A DNA stretch of 46,911 bases from Chthoniobacterales bacterium (GTDB taxonomy: Bacteria; Verrucomicrobiota; Verrucomicrobiia; Chthoniobacterales; JACTMZ01), in the NCBI GenBank assembly GCA_018402585.1, contig JAGYIO010000010.1, positions 1 to 46,911 on the forward strand. Reading direction: 5' to 3'. Under the pieces are notes generated by a model that ran no database searches, was not told where the DNA came from, and saw only the letters and a program-made list of their open reading frames with translations. Positions 32,519 through 42,398 of the stretch are shown piece after piece. The number at the start of each line of letters is the position of its first letter. Position 1 is the first letter of the stretch. Position numbers and translations under genes: made by a program.

Positions 32519-35017
32519 CTACAACGCAGCGTCCGCCCGCGGGAAGAAAAGACGATTCTCCCCCGACCGGATCTCGCTCGACTCACCGCACAAACTCATG
32601 GTCCCGGCGAGACCCTCGGGAAGATGCACAGTCGCCGACCACCCGTCACCCGACCTCTCCATGCTCGCGCCGATCCGGCCCCGCGGGTGCGGTATGCTCC
32701 CGCGGATGCGCGACAACGGACCGGGTTGCGGAGCGATGTGCACCCGCCGGAATCCCGGTGCACACGGACGGATGCCGAGGATCGTGGCCTGCAGATGATA
32801 CAGGACATGGGCACCCCAAGCATGACAGTCGGAGCGCGTCGGTTCGGGTCCCTCGGGCAGAGTTTTCAAGCCGAGGGCCGGATATTGCGACCAGGATTGA
32901 AGGCGGCGGACGATTTCCCCGGTCCGGCCCTGCAGCGCCAGCGCTTCCAAAAGGAAGTGCTGGAAGGAAATCGTGCAGCGCGTCAGCGGCACGCCGCCGG
33001 CCAGATCGATGCGTTGTGCCATTTCCGCGGGCAGCAACCCACTCAAAGTCGCCAGGCACTGGGCATGCTCGGAAAACGAACGGTGGGTCCGGTCATCGGC
33101 GAAAAAGCCCGCCTCCTCGTTCCAAAAAGCGCCGATCAGGGCCGCGGACAGTTCACCCGCCACGCGGCGGGCGCGGGTGGCCAACTCGGGCTCCCCGTGA
33201 GTTTCCTCCAAGCGTGCCGCCAGGGTCAGCGCATAGGCGGCATGCCAATTGAGGATGGCGCTCTGACCACCGTCCGCGCCGGGCGGAATGCCGTCGGCCC
33301 AGCCGTCCGCCCAATCGACAAAGTTCCATCCCCGGCGGATGACCAGCAGTCCCCCGTCATCGCGGAAGCCGAGCACCGCTTCGCAGGTCGCGCGCAGGCC
33401 GGGCAGGCGTTCTTTGACAAAATCCGGATCGTCGCGCCAGAACGCGAAATCGTGCAGTTGGTTGATCCAGTGGAGCGCGTAAGGCACGATAAACAAGTCG
33501 TCGCGGGCCGGCCAGCGCGCCCGCATCAAACCGTCGGATGAACGCGATCCGTCGAAGAGCAGCAGCGATTTCCTGACGAGCCGGTCATCGAGCTGCGTGC
33601 AGTAAGCCGCCAACGCGGTCTGCACACCGTCCCCCGCCCACATCATTTGCTCGTAATACGGTCCATCGATCAGGCTGTCATGAGCCGAGCAGGACAGACT
33701 CCGCAGGGCCAGCGGGATCCAATCGGCGAAGGCCGCAGCCTCGCCCTCAAAATCGCAGGCCGGCTCCGCGGGGTATCCCGTTTCGATGAATTCCAGCGCT
33801 CCAATGGTCAGCGGTGCATCCTCCGTCGTTACGAGAACTTCCACATAACGACCGGCGCGCCAGAGGATGGACCCGATGTCGGAATCTCGAGAGGAAGCCG
33901 CGCGAAACGTGTCGCCCACGCCATGGAAAAACTTTCCGTCGATCTCGTCGCGAGGCCCCTTGTCGCGCAGCGAAGCATCCGTGAAAAGCGCCTCGGCCCA
34001 CTTCACCGAAATGGTCGCTCCGGCACCCGCACCAAGAAGCACCCGCACGCGGGCGCAGTAGTAATCCTCCAAATCCACCACGACGCGCAGAGCCTGCCCC
34101 GCCGGCACCAACACCGGCTCTCCGCCGTGGAGCAACGCCGACCACGCCCGATGGGCCTCCGGTGAGCCGGCTCCCTCCACCACCGGCACCAACGCGGGTT
34201 GCGCACCCGTCGCCAGCGGGGCGATGGAGCGGACTTTCCCGAGCCGACGGCGTTCTTCCCGCATCGGGGGCAGCATCGCGGGATGGAGAAGGTGCGAAAC
34301 GGGTTGCCGGTTGCTCAGTTCCGGATCGGTGCCGGCGCGCCCTCTCTCCGCCGGAAGCCACCCGCGGCCGCCCGCGTCGTCCGCATCCATCTGCTCCGCG
34401 TTGAAGGTGCAGTTGTAGCCGATGCTGAAACGGTCATGATCAAACGGCGGTGCGAAGGCGAAACCCGGGAGCACCTTGCATTCCCAAGCCGCGCCTCCCG
34501 TGCCGAGCAGGGCACTCATTTCCGGGGCATCGGGGGCCAGCAGGAAGCCCGGCCGCAGACTGACCTGCGCCCGGGGCGCCGCCGGTCCCAGCGCGCGAAC
34601 CTCCGCGAGCAACACATGATCCCCCGCCTCCAACCGGATGTCGTAAGTATCAAAAAACCAATGCGAAATCGCGCCCCGCTCCGGCCCGCGGCCTATCTCC
34701 TGACCATCCAACCGGAGGATGTATCCCTCGTCCGCCGTCGCGTGCAGGCGCACGGTCCGCGGTTGATCGAGCGAAAGTCGCAGACGGAAAGCCAGCAGAA
34801 CCGGCGGATCGATCGGCTGCGGATGATGGATCCATGCACACGGCCAGAGGCCACGGGCAAAAATATCTCGCGCCTCGAGGTCTCCCTCCGGTCGATCTGC
34901 CGCCAACGGCCAACAGTCCACGAAGGGCCGCCGGTCGAGGAGAACTCTCGTCGCCACGGGCGGGTTTGCGCCACCCGGCGAATCGTGGTCCGTCACGGCT
35001 TGAGTTCCACCAGACAT
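32519..35017 (-). CDS. Glycoside hydrolase family 78 (alpha-L-rhamnosidase-like)
   Basis: This is predicted to release terminal alpha-L-rhamnose. The 832-aa product has an N-terminal beta-sandwich (LHATADEGYILRLDGQEIGRG), a middle domain, and an (alpha/alpha)6 barrel from about residue 430. The barrel contains SLIDGPYYEQMMWAGDGVQTA, the equivalent of the GH78 segment that carries the general acid, and GWNFVDWADGW. A short C-terminal sandwich follows. No convincing signal peptide is present, so it may be cytoplasmic and act on oligosaccharides. The ATG at 35017 overlaps the upstream gene by 25 bp; a GTG at 34996 would give the 4-bp GTGA overlap common here and is the main alternative. Family confidence is good; the sugar is inferred. 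Confidence 0.82.
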   Translation of the reverse strand: MSGGTQAVTDHDSPGGANPPVATRVLLDRRPFVDCWPLAADRPEGDLEARDIFARGLWPCAWIHHPQPIDPPVLLAFRLRLSLDQPRTVRLHATADEGYILRLDGQEIGRGPERGAISHWFFDTYDIRLEAGDHVLLAEVRALGPAAPRAQVSLRPGFLLAPDAPEMSALLGTGGAAWECKVLPGFAFAPPFDHDRFSIGYNCTFNAEQMDADDAGGRGWLPAERGRAGTDPELSNRQPVSHLLHPAMLPPMREERRRLGKVRSIAPLATGAQPALVPVVEGAGSPEAHRAWSALLHGGEPVLVPAGQALRVVVDLEDYYCARVRVLLGAGAGATISVKWAEALFTDASLRDKGPRDEIDGKFFHGVGDTFRAASSRDSDIGSILWRAGRYVEVLVTTEDAPLTIGALEFIETGYPAEPACDFEGEAAAFADWIPLALRSLSCSAHDSLIDGPYYEQMMWAGDGVQTALAAYCTQLDDRLVRKSLLLFDGSRSSDGLMRARWPARDDLFIVPYALHWINQLHDFAFWRDDPDFVKERLPGLRATCEAVLGFRDDGGLLVIRRGWNFVDWADGWADGIPPGADGGQSAILNWHAAYALTLAARLEETHGEPELATRARRVAGELSAALIGAFWNEEAGFFADDRTHRSFSEHAQCLATLSGLLPAEMAQRIDLAGGVPLTRCTISFQHFLLEALALQGRTGEIVRRLQSWSQYPALGLKTLPEGPEPTRSDCHAWGAHVLYHLQATILGIRPCAPGFRRVHIAPQPGPLSRIRGSIPHPRGRIGASMERSGDGWSATVHLPEGLAGTMSLCGESSEIRSGENRLFFPRADAAL

Positions 35018-38000
35018 TCCTTTTGCTGTTTCGTTTCCTTGTCGGTCACGACCACGCGGACCCTCACCGTTTCACCGGCCGGAACCGGATAGGCAATGGC
35101 TTCGTAAGGGAATCGGTCCCGTGAGACCTCTTCGCCGGTCGGTTCAAAGCTGAACGCAACCGTATAAGGGTCGCCCGTGCCGCCACTCAGATAAGCAAAC
35201 ACCGCATCTTCAAAATACGGATTGCGGATGCGGAACGCATGCAACTGCCCGCCAAACTCTCCGCCGAGTTCGGATTGCACAGGACCGGAACCTACCGGCT
35301 GTTTGGGCGCTGAAACTTGGGCCGCCCCCCTTGGGAAACGGAAGACCGCGAGACCCTTGGGAGGGATTGTGATCCCGCTGTCACCGGCGGACAAAGCCCG
35401 CCAGCTGTCTTCTCCGGCCACTCGGAACCGACCGGTTTGCGCGCGGTCGATGCCAAGCTTTTCCCACTCCAGATCAGGCCGGTAATCCAGCGGTTGATCC
35501 GACTGGCTCATGGCGATCAGCACAACTTCCGTGGGACTTTCGGCCAGCAGCCAGTCCACAAGCGGGTTCTCCGCCCGGTTGAGACCGCGGGCCAGCAGGA
35601 GTCGCAGGTCTTTTACATCATAGACACGCCCGGGGTCAGCGCCGTAAACGCGGCTGGTGAACCATGCATACCCCTGCTGTTTGACCCAGGGGAAATCCAC
35701 CTCCCCGCCCGACCGGGTGATGGCCTGGGTAACGAGAAAATCGAGCGTGAATGCGAGGTGCGGCGGAATGTGGTGATAGTAAATCCGGTTGACATCCGGG
35801 CCCGCTACGGGGAAGTCCCCGCGCGTTCCGGAGTCGGTGTAGCCGCTGGCATAGTATCCGGGGTAGTTGCCGAAGCGGCCGATGACGAGATTCCGCGCCA
35901 CCGTGGTGAGCAGCGGGTCTTTCGCCAGATATCCCAGCCGCAGCAGAGCCGGCGCGGTCGCCGACATGAAAACTTTGCGCACCGCCTCCCCCTCTTTGAC
36001 CGTCGGCATCAGGTAGAAGGTGCTTGGTTGTTCGAAACCGAGACCGATGGGACTGACCTGCCATGATGGCACGGACTTTTCGGGAACCGTGAAACCCTTG
36101 GTCCAGCGGCGTCCGGATGCATCTTCGTAGAGATCATCTTCACCCACGCCCAACCGATACCACTCCGCCCCGCGAAAAAGCACCCGCGTGTCGCCGCGGA
36201 AGGAATCATCCGGATGAATCTTCATGCTCTCCTCGGGCAGGATGGGATGCGACCAGATGCCTGCCACCGTGTGGTAGGCTCCCACCCGGGCCGCGTCCAG
36301 AATCGCGCGATCACCGGTCAATTCGTAAAGATCGGGCAAGTCCGACCAATCCGCGTAGGTGTTCACGTCATAAAACGCGGTAACCGGCACCATTTCGGTG
36401 TCGCGGGAAGTGACTTCTTCCGCGATAAAGCGACCCGCTTCGTCCTTGATTGACTCGAGGAGCGAGTCCGAAGGGCGGAACCGGTAAGCCGCCATCTGGG
36501 CGGACCACGCGGGCGCGCTCTGCGTTTTGTTCGGCGTCGGTCGCACTTTGCCATCGGGGAGCACAAAAGGCTCCATCCACGGGTTGAGCCGGCCGGTCAA
36601 GCCATGCAGGCCCTGCCAGAGAGTCGTGCCATAAAATCTGTTGGGTGCCGCGAGTTTTACCGGGGCGTAGACCGATTTCCCAAAGGGGGCGCCCGACCAG
36701 TTGCCGATTTCACCCAACCGGCCAAAGTGTGCCCCGGGGCGCGAAAGCAGGTAGGCGATCGTCGGCAGCGCGCGCTCCCGATAGAGTGTTTCATCACGGC
36801 TCAGCATGGCCGCTGATAGAACGGCCAGCGGAGCCGCTTGCGTCACCCCCGATTTGAATTCGATGTTGTAAAAACCCTTGAGTTCCGGATTCCAACCCGC
36901 CGCGTGCTCATGGTTGAGCAGATCGAAAATATTCAAAGCGGCCCCGCTCAACGAAGTCTCAACCGGATAACGGTAGTCGCGCACCGCAAACAAACCGGTG
37001 ATCGCCTGCCCGAGCAACTCATGCCACGGAAGCGGAGCCACCAAGGTCCGAAACACCACCGAGGAGGTCTGCCCCTGCTCGAAGGTTGAATCCGGGTCGC
37101 CCAGCACCGGGGCGAAAATCGTCGGTTGGACCCGACCATCCGCGCCCAGCAGGGAAAAGCCGTAACTGGCCTGCAGCCGCATGTTGGTCGGCCATTCGGT
37201 AGCCAAAGCCCGCGGATCCGCCGCCACCCCGTAGGTCAAAGGCCGCCCTCCGAAAGGTTTTCCGCCATCCACTTCCACCAAGGCCAGCGCATGCGGCATC
37301 ATCGAACTCAACAGCATCTGCGGCGAGGCGGGCAGCCGGCGGTATTGGTTCCGTGGTGGCAGGAGCACGTTGAGAATTTGCTCCCGCGCGACGGACGCAA
37401 ACGGGGCGAATCCCACCGAGTATTGTCCCCCTCGGGAAACCGTCCACCGGCACTCCACCTGCAGGCCATGTTCGCCCATCGACCAGACCGCCTCGATCTC
37501 CGGGCCGTCGTCCGCGACGTTGCGGACAACCACCGCACCACCTTCCATCCGCGCGGACACCGGCCGGTAAAGCGACGGTGCCGCGGCCAGAAAAGGATCC
37601 GACGAGACAACCTTCCGCGCCTGATTGCCTCCGGAGTGATCCGCCGCCGATGTCCATTTGGCCGCAAAGTCGGAGATCCCAAGGACCACGCCCTCGCCAT
37701 GCAGCATGAAGACCTGAGGAAAGTGCAGGCCGTCTGAAATCACGGCGAACTCTCCCGCCTCGGTGCGTCGGGAAATTTCCGGGGCCACCCATGTCCGCTC
37801 CCCGCCCACATCGTATTCGACAAACGAGACCCGCTCGCTTGGCGATGCCAGCTCGGCGAGAACCCTTTTGCGCACTGCCCCGGCCAGCAACCCCGCCTGC
37901 TCCTCCGCCGCCCGGCCCCAGACGTCATAGGCCAAGCGCTCCGGCGCGGAGTTTGCCGTGGACATCTCCCGGGACCGCGCCAACTCAGCCGCCTCGTCTT

Positions 38001-38148
38001 GAGCCAGGCCCAAGACGCCGGGGAGAAACGACAGGACGACGGCCCAAAGCACCACGGCACGTCCCCGGACAGCAGGCCGAGGGAGGGATTCCTTGCATTC
38101 CCTTCGCCAAGCCCGCCGATCCACACCTTGCCTATCAAGCACGAACAT
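34993..38148 (-). CDS. Unknown large secreted protein coupled to GH78 (candidate new carbohydrate-active enzyme)
   Basis: This 1051-aa exported protein belongs to no family I recognise. After a basic leader and a signal-peptide-like helix (AVVLWAVVLSFLPGVLGLA) there is a beta-rich N-terminal half (~100-390). An apparently helical region (~400-800) follows, with aromatic- and histidine-rich motifs such as LLNHEHAAGWN, YYHHIPPHLAFTLDFLV and FGNYPGYYASGYTDSG, then a beta-rich C terminus. The layout of a beta-sandwich next to an alpha-toroid is seen in several polysaccharide lyases and glycoside hydrolases, which is only a structural hint. The stop overlaps the GH78 start, implying a shared substrate. 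A weak possible copy of the shared motif lies 83 bp upstream (38231-38257). The start is the ATG at 38148; a GTG immediately before it is less likely. Confidence 0.7.
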   Translation of the reverse strand: MFVLDRQGVDRRAWRRECKESLPRPAVRGRAVVLWAVVLSFLPGVLGLAQDEAAELARSREMSTANSAPERLAYDVWGRAAEEQAGLLAGAVRKRVLAELASPSERVSFVEYDVGGERTWVAPEISRRTEAGEFAVISDGLHFPQVFMLHGEGVVLGISDFAAKWTSAADHSGGNQARKVVSSDPFLAAAPSLYRPVSARMEGGAVVVRNVADDGPEIEAVWSMGEHGLQVECRWTVSRGGQYSVGFAPFASVAREQILNVLLPPRNQYRRLPASPQMLLSSMMPHALALVEVDGGKPFGGRPLTYGVAADPRALATEWPTNMRLQASYGFSLLGADGRVQPTIFAPVLGDPDSTFEQGQTSSVVFRTLVAPLPWHELLGQAITGLFAVRDYRYPVETSLSGAALNIFDLLNHEHAAGWNPELKGFYNIEFKSGVTQAAPLAVLSAAMLSRDETLYRERALPTIAYLLSRPGAHFGRLGEIGNWSGAPFGKSVYAPVKLAAPNRFYGTTLWQGLHGLTGRLNPWMEPFVLPDGKVRPTPNKTQSAPAWSAQMAAYRFRPSDSLLESIKDEAGRFIAEEVTSRDTEMVPVTAFYDVNTYADWSDLPDLYELTGDRAILDAARVGAYHTVAGIWSHPILPEESMKIHPDDSFRGDTRVLFRGAEWYRLGVGEDDLYEDASGRRWTKGFTVPEKSVPSWQVSPIGLGFEQPSTFYLMPTVKEGEAVRKVFMSATAPALLRLGYLAKDPLLTTVARNLVIGRFGNYPGYYASGYTDSGTRGDFPVAGPDVNRIYYHHIPPHLAFTLDFLVTQAITRSGGEVDFPWVKQQGYAWFTSRVYGADPGRVYDVKDLRLLLARGLNRAENPLVDWLLAESPTEVVLIAMSQSDQPLDYRPDLEWEKLGIDRAQTGRFRVAGEDSWRALSAGDSGITIPPKGLAVFRFPRGAAQVSAPKQPVGSGPVQSELGGEFGGQLHAFRIRNPYFEDAVFAYLSGGTGDPYTVAFSFEPTGEEVSRDRFPYEAIAYPVPAGETVRVRVVVTDKETKQQKECLVELKP

Positions 38149-38316
38149 CACTTTTTGAATTCATGCAGCAATGGTGTGCTTGCTGGCCGTATTGATGACA
38201 AGCCAAGGAGCGCTGCAAAGACACCGATCCGCGCAAATTTTATACACTTTCCGGCAGTCTTGTGTGCCCCTTTACCACTTTCTCACCACCATACAAAAGG
38301 CCCTGGACAAAAGGGG

Positions 38317-38460
38317 TCAGTCCCGCGTTTCAGCGCCATTTTTCTTCTGCTTGGTCCGGGCCTTCCCCAGCGTTGGCGGCACGCCGGCGTGCCACTCTTG
38401 GGCGATCCATCCGACCGTCAGCGTCGTTTCGCGGCGCAGGGTTTCGGCCAACCGCGTGTT
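38317..38460 (-). pseudogene. C-terminal remnant of a REP-associated tyrosine transposase (IS200-like)
   Basis: On the minus strand the frame ending at 38317 reads LAETLRRETTLTVGWIAQEW and then a basic tail. This matches the usual C terminus of Y1-type REP-associated transposases (LRRETT-T-WIA). The rest of the transposase, including the HUH motif and catalytic Tyr, is missing, so this is a dead fragment. It adjoins the first ~145-bp direct repeat. Positions 38152-38316 upstream contain nothing else recognised apart from a weak motif-like stretch at 38231-38257. Confidence 0.55.
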
Positions 38461-38598
38461 TGGGGTCAGATCTTGATTTTTGACATTTCTCGCGTCGAGC
38501 CCACGCCAATCGACATTGGCCCCTCTCCGATTCCACGGCCATCCGCCCGGAAACCCGCACCGCCAAGACCTCAACATCCACGAAACACCAGCCCCCCC
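38453..38598. repeat. Direct repeat, copy 1 (partner 39518-39661)
   Basis: About 145 bp beginning CGCGTGTTTGGGGTCAGATC are repeated in the same orientation about 1065 bp further right with roughly 90% identity and a few indels. The GGGGTCAGATCTTGATTTTT stretch is of the kind seen beside REP-associated transposases. The toxin-antitoxin pair lies between the two copies. Confidence 0.85.
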
Positions 38599-38915
38599 CC
38601 AGTCTCCCCGGCGCCTTCCGCACCGTCCGCCAACTCGTCGCCGCCCAAGGCGCCAGCTTCCTCGGTCGCGGGGGATGAGATGGCCACAGCAGCACATTTT
38701 GCACATTTATCGGCCTGTCTTGCCCCATTTCCCTCGCACCGAGTGTGGAGATAGCCCCAGCTTCTTCTGACACGCAATCGGCTTCGTAGGGATTCAGCTC
38801 GTGAGTCAGTTGAGGCTGAGGTTGAGCTTCGCGTCTTCGCGGCCCGAGTGGACACGCTTGGTAGCTTTCACCTTGTGCACTTGCACACATGAGATTGGTG
38901 AGATAACTTTCTTAT
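38599..38915. other. Intergenic stretch without recognisable gene
   Basis: I see no convincing coding frame or RNA here. It holds low-complexity, C-rich sequence following the direct repeat. Just before 38916 there is an AT-rich segment (GAGATAACTTTCTTAT) that may contain the promoter of the toxin-antitoxin pair. Confidence 0.5.
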
Positions 38916-39140
38916 ATGGCCGTCCTCGATGCTGCTCGTCAGTTGACTACTCCCGAGAAACTCGCCTTGCTCGAGACCCTGTGGAGCGAGTTGGCCGTGG
39001 ATGATACGCAGGTGGTGTCGCCCGCTTGGCATAAGGAGGCTCTGGCACAAACGCGGGCCGACTTTGAAGCCGGACGAGCCAAGTTTTCGGAGTGGAGTGA
39101 GGTAAAAGAGCGACTGAGCCGCGAGCTGCCGGGCAAGTGA
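38916..39140 (+). CDS. Antitoxin of a ParE/RelE-type toxin-antitoxin pair
   Basis: This 74-aa protein is of the addiction-module type. Its N terminus (LDAARQLTTPEKLALLETLW) and C-terminal DFEAGRAKFSEWSEVKERL match the small family that neutralises ParE/RelE toxins by wrapping the toxin with a C-terminal helix. The central SPAWHKEALAQ is also typical. Its stop overlaps the GTG of the toxin (39137-39140). It lies between two direct repeats, in a region of transposon debris. Confidence 0.85.
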   Translation: MAVLDAARQLTTPEKLALLETLWSELAVDDTQVVSPAWHKEALAQTRADFEAGRAKFSEWSEVKERLSRELPGK

Positions 39141-39430
39141 AGGTGTTAGTCCTTTCCTCCGCCGAGGATGATCTTCGCGCTGGATTCGAGTTTTACGAGC
39201 GTCGGCAAGTCGGCATCGGCACTTACTTTCTTGCATGCATCTCCAGAGACATCGACGCCCTTGAAGTCGAGGTCGGTATTCACCGCACTGAGGATGGATA
39301 TCATCGGCGCTTAAGCGACCGATTTCCGTTTGCCATTTACTACACGGTGGAGACAGATGCAGTGCGGGTCTGGCGGGTGTTGGATCTCAGGCGTGATCCG
39401 GTGTGGCTCCGGCAAGAGCTGCGTAAATAG
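39137..39430 (+). CDS. ParE/RelE-family toxin
   Basis: This 97-aa protein has the compact ParE/RelE fold signature: an N-terminal SAEDDLRAGFEFYERRQVGIG, a central HRTEDGYHRRLSDRFPFAIYYTVE strand block and a C-terminal RVWRVLDLRRDPVWLRQEL. ParE members act on gyrase and RelE members cleave mRNA; which applies cannot be decided here. It starts at GTG 39137 inside the antitoxin stop, so the pair is translationally coupled. Confidence 0.87.
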   Translation: MKVLVLSSAEDDLRAGFEFYERRQVGIGTYFLACISRDIDALEVEVGIHRTEDGYHRRLSDRFPFAIYYTVETDAVRVWRVLDLRRDPVWLRQELRK

Positions 39431-39517
39431 CACACTCTTCTTCATGCCAAGGCCCCCATGTCGTAGGCGCTTTCCAGGATCGGCCAGAGCGGCACGCACA
39501 CAGCCGCCGCAGCCCAG

Positions 39518-39661
39518 CGCGTGTTTGGGGTCAGATCTTGATTTTTGACACTTCTCACGTCGAGCCCCGCCAATCGATATTGGCCCCCTCTCCAATTCCA
39601 CGGCCAACCGCCCGGAAACCCGCACCGCCAAGACCTCGCCATCCACAAAACACCAGCCCCC
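39518..39661. repeat. Direct repeat, copy 2 (partner 38453-38598)
   Basis: This is the second copy of the ~145-bp repeat, in the same orientation, beginning CGCGTGTTTGGGGTCAGATC. It occupies most of the gap between the toxin gene and fucI. The rest of 39431-39787 shows no gene. Confidence 0.85.
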
Positions 39662-39787
39662 AAATGCATCGAAAGCGGCGGCCACCGGCCTGCGCGCCAA
39701 ACTCACCCCGGCCATGACCCAACACATCCGCCTGCAACGCGAATCCGGGAGCAGCGCGGCAGATTGTCGCCCGGAGGCAAGTTTATC

Positions 39788-41566
39788 TCAATAAAGCGGA
39801 CCGAAGTTGGTGCAGGCCCTGAAGTCCGCACCCATCAGATCATCGGTGCCGAAGGCAGCCCAGGCACTCGGACGGAAGACTCGGGCGCGGTCGACATTGT
39901 GCATGTAAACCGGGATGCGCAGCACGCTGGCCAGGCTGATGAGGTCCGCGCCGATGTGGCCGTAACTCATGACGCAGTGATTCGCGCCCCAGTTATTCAT
40001 GACCGAGTAGGTGTCGCCGAATGGTCCCTGCCCCGTGAGCCGCGGCGCGAACCATGTGGTCGGCCACGTCGGGTTGGTGCGCTCCTCGAGAAGTCGATGG
40101 GTCTTCTCCGGCAAGTCGACCGTCTGGCCTTCGGCGATTTGCAAGGCGGGTCCGAGTCCGTGCACGAGGTTGATGCGGTAGATCGTCGCCGGCATGCCAC
40201 CGCGCGTGACATACCTCGTGCTCCAACCACCGCCGGGAAAATACTCCGTGATCGACGGGTGCCATGTCGTCGCTCCGAGGCAGGCCTTGATTTCCTGCGG
40301 CGTGATGTCCCAAAACGGTTTCATGGCCGGTTGGGCGTTGATCGTCTGTTCGCCGCAACCGTCGAGAGCCGCCGGCCCGGAATTGATCAGGTGCAGAACC
40401 CCCTGTGCCGCCGCACCAGACGGAGTTTCGCCCGAGACGCGTTTCATGGCCTCCGCGCTCCAATAAGTGCGCAGGTCGGCGAAAATCTGCGCGGTATTGG
40501 TCAGGAGATGACCGAACAGCATGCTCGTGCCATTGAGAGCGTCGTTCTCCGTGGCCACGATGTAAGGCGCGCGCGGGCCGTTCCAATCGAAGGACGTGCT
40601 GAGGATGGCCTCGAGAAAGTCACCGTTCGGCATGTGGTCGGTCCACTGGCGCTGGCCTTGGAATCCGGAGGCAATGGCATAATGCCCCTGGGCCTCTTCG
40701 CCGAATCCCGCCTTCGCCAACTGCGGATTGCCAACCATGAGATCTCGCGCGATGAGGGCCATCTTCACGGATGTTTCCCATTCCGCATCGAGTTGCTTGC
40801 GCGAACGTTTGGTCTTCGCACTGTTCCAATCCTTGCCTTCCTTGCAATTCGCTTTGACCCACTTGAGCGCTTTGGCGAATTCAGATTTGTCGTAAATCCC
40901 CCGCTCGATGCGACGGATGAACTCGGTCATGTCGACTGACTCGACGCGCATGCCGAGCCAATGCTCGAAAAACGCGGGATCGACAATCGATCCGGCGATG
41001 CCCATCGACGTGCCGCCCATGGCGAGGTAAGCGCGGCCGCGCATCGTTGCAGCGGCGAGACCGGCGCGGACAAAGCGCAGAATTTTCTCCTCCACATCGG
41101 CAGGAATTTTTTTGTCGCCCACTTCCTGAACGTCTTGCCCGTAAATCCCGAAGGCCGGCAGACCTTTTTGCGTGTGACCGGCCAGCACCGCGGCGAGATA
41201 GACCGCACCCGGACGCTCGGTGCCGTTGAAACCCCACACCGCTTTCGGAGTCAGCGGGTCGGCGTCCATTGTTTCGGACCCGTAACACCAGCAAGGCGTG
41301 ACGGTGAGCGAGACACCGATGTTTTCCTTGCGGAATTTTTCCGCGCAAGCCGCGGCTTCGGCCACGCCGCCGATGCAAGTGTCGGCAATGACGCATTTGA
41401 CCGGCTCGCCGGTCGGATAGCGCAGCTTCGAGGCGATGAGTTTGGCCGTGGCTTTGGCCATGTTCATCGTCTGCTCTTCGAGCGATTCGCGCACGCCGCC
41501 GAGGCGACCGTCGATCGTCGGGCGGATGCCGACTTTGGGAAGATTGGAGAGAACGGGGTTGGGCAT
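39788..41566 (-). CDS. fucI: L-fucose isomerase
   Basis: This cytoplasmic, manganese-dependent enzyme converts L-fucose to L-fuculose (and D-arabinose to D-ribulose). The 592-aa length matches the 591 aa of the E. coli enzyme. The metal and catalytic residues are conserved: Glu340 in [10 protein letters not shown], Asp364 in [11 protein letters not shown] and His530 in [14 protein letters not shown], equivalent to Glu337, Asp361 and His528 of E. coli. The ATG at 41566 gives the normal N terminus, [20 protein letters not shown]; the longer frame adds residues from the intergenic region. The gene lies 70 bp after the aldolase gene in an apparent fucU-fucA-fucI operon, although that gap could hold its own promoter. 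Confidence 0.96.
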   Translation of the reverse strand: MPNPVLSNLPKVGIRPTIDGRLGGVRESLEEQTMNMAKATAKLIASKLRYPTGEPVKCVIADTCIGGVAEAAACAEKFRKENIGVSLTVTPCWCYGSETMDADPLTPKAVWGFNGTERPGAVYLAAVLAGHTQKGLPAFGIYGQDVQEVGDKKIPADVEEKILRFVRAGLAAATMRGRAYLAMGGTSMGIAGSIVDPAFFEHWLGMRVESVDMTEFIRRIERGIYDKSEFAKALKWVKANCKEGKDWNSAKTKRSRKQLDAEWETSVKMALIARDLMVGNPQLAKAGFGEEAQGHYAIASGFQGQRQWTDHMPNGDFLEAILSTSFDWNGPRAPYIVATENDALNGTSMLFGHLLTNTAQIFADLRTYWSAEAMKRVSGETPSGAAAQGVLHLINSGPAALDGCGEQTINAQPAMKPFWDITPQEIKACLGATTWHPSITEYFPGGGWSTRYVTRGGMPATIYRINLVHGLGPALQIAEGQTVDLPEKTHRLLEERTNPTWPTTWFAPRLTGQGPFGDTYSVMNNWGANHCVMSYGHIGADLISLASVLRIPVYMHNVDRARVFRPSAWAAFGTDDLMGADFRACTNFGPLY

Positions 41567-41636
41567 GGGGAAGTGTTCAGTGTTCAGATTACAATTTTCA
41601 GCGTGTTGAAATTTTAATGCGCAGACTGGTCTCAAC

Positions 41637-42398
41637 TTAAGCCGGCCCTTTGACGATTTGTGCACGGCGGTAGTGTTCGTCGGGGCGCTGGTCGATTCTC
41701 TCGCTCACCGCGGACGGCAGAAACTTCGGCGTTCCGACGGCAAGCGTGCCAGCGAGGACGCGCGCCCATTTGTCGAGCATGAGGAGAATGTTGAGAACCT
41801 CCTTGTCGCTTGCGCCGAGGGCGACCGGTCCGTGGTTTTCCAAAAGGATGACCTTCGGGGCCACCCCGTGTGCGGCGCGAAACTCGCGGAGAACCCGGCG
41901 AACCTCGCGGGCCAATTCGAGTCCGGGATCGATGTAGGGCACCGCAGCAACATGCCGTCCGCAGACCACGATGGCATCGGGGAAAATGTGGCCGAGGAAT
42001 GGCTTCGCGCCGTGCTCGGAGCAAAGGACGGACATCACCGACTCGGCATGGCAATGGCCGACCCATTGCGCGCCGCCCTCGGTAAGGCAGACCGCGTGCA
42101 TGAATGTCTCGACCGAAGGTAGTTTCGGCGATTGGTCGGCGCGGGAATTTTCCAGCACGGACCGCACGCCGGCATCGTCGAGCGTTTCATCGTCCAAGGC
42201 GGACAGGATCGGGGCCATCTTCACCCGACTTACTCCTGACTCATCCAGATCCGACAGGCTGCAACCGGAGGCTTTGACGAAAAACGTCCCGTCGCCGAGA
42301 GCGGCACTGGTGTTGCCTTCACCCAAGATCGCCAACCGGCGATCCTCACGACCGATTTGGCGCGACAGCAGAGTCAAAGTGGTCGCTACCTCGTTCAT
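41637..42398 (-). CDS. Class II aldolase, L-fuculose-1-phosphate aldolase-like
   Basis: This is a zinc-dependent class II aldolase/epimerase-family protein of 253 aa, likely to split L-fuculose-1-phosphate, or a related product, into dihydroxyacetone phosphate and L-lactaldehyde. Family residues are in place: GEGNTSAAL for phosphate binding (~26-34), catalytic Glu97 (SVETFMH), and zinc ligands His115 and His117 (GHCHAE) plus His189 (LENHGPV). At 253 aa it is longer than E. coli FucA (215 aa), so the assignment rests on context with fucI and fucU. It overlaps the fucU stop by one base (TAATG). No fuculokinase gene is in the window, so the phosphorylated substrate must be made by an enzyme encoded elsewhere. 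Confidence 0.82.
   Translation of the reverse strand: MNEVATTLTLLSRQIGREDRRLAILGEGNTSAALGDGTFFVKASGCSLSDLDESGVSRVKMAPILSALDDETLDDAGVRSVLENSRADQSPKLPSVETFMHAVCLTEGGAQWVGHCHAESVMSVLCSEHGAKPFLGHIFPDAIVVCGRHVAAVPYIDPGLELAREVRRVLREFRAAHGVAPKVILLENHGPVALGASDKEVLNILLMLDKWARVLAGTLAVGTPKFLPSAVSERIDQRPDEHYRRAQIVKGPA

Noticed and set aside
32395..32586. N-terminal extension of the sulfatase to 32586
   Set aside because: The extension reads through the conserved 27-bp regulatory site and lacks a signal peptide; the ATG at 32394 starts a clean one.
4811..38148. SusC/SusD-type outer-membrane uptake pair
   Set aside because: No TonB-dependent receptor or SusD-like lipoprotein frame was found; uptake seems to rely on NCS1 and SSS carriers.
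38231..38257. Possible eighth copy of the motif upstream of the 1051-aa protein gene
   Set aside because: Only the left arm and part of the core fit (about 16 of 27 positions) and the right arm is wrong; kept only as a weak possibility.
41567..41636. Short tandem CTGAACA repeat upstream of fucI
   Set aside because: Two short copies in an AT-rich gap; too little to assign a regulatory role.
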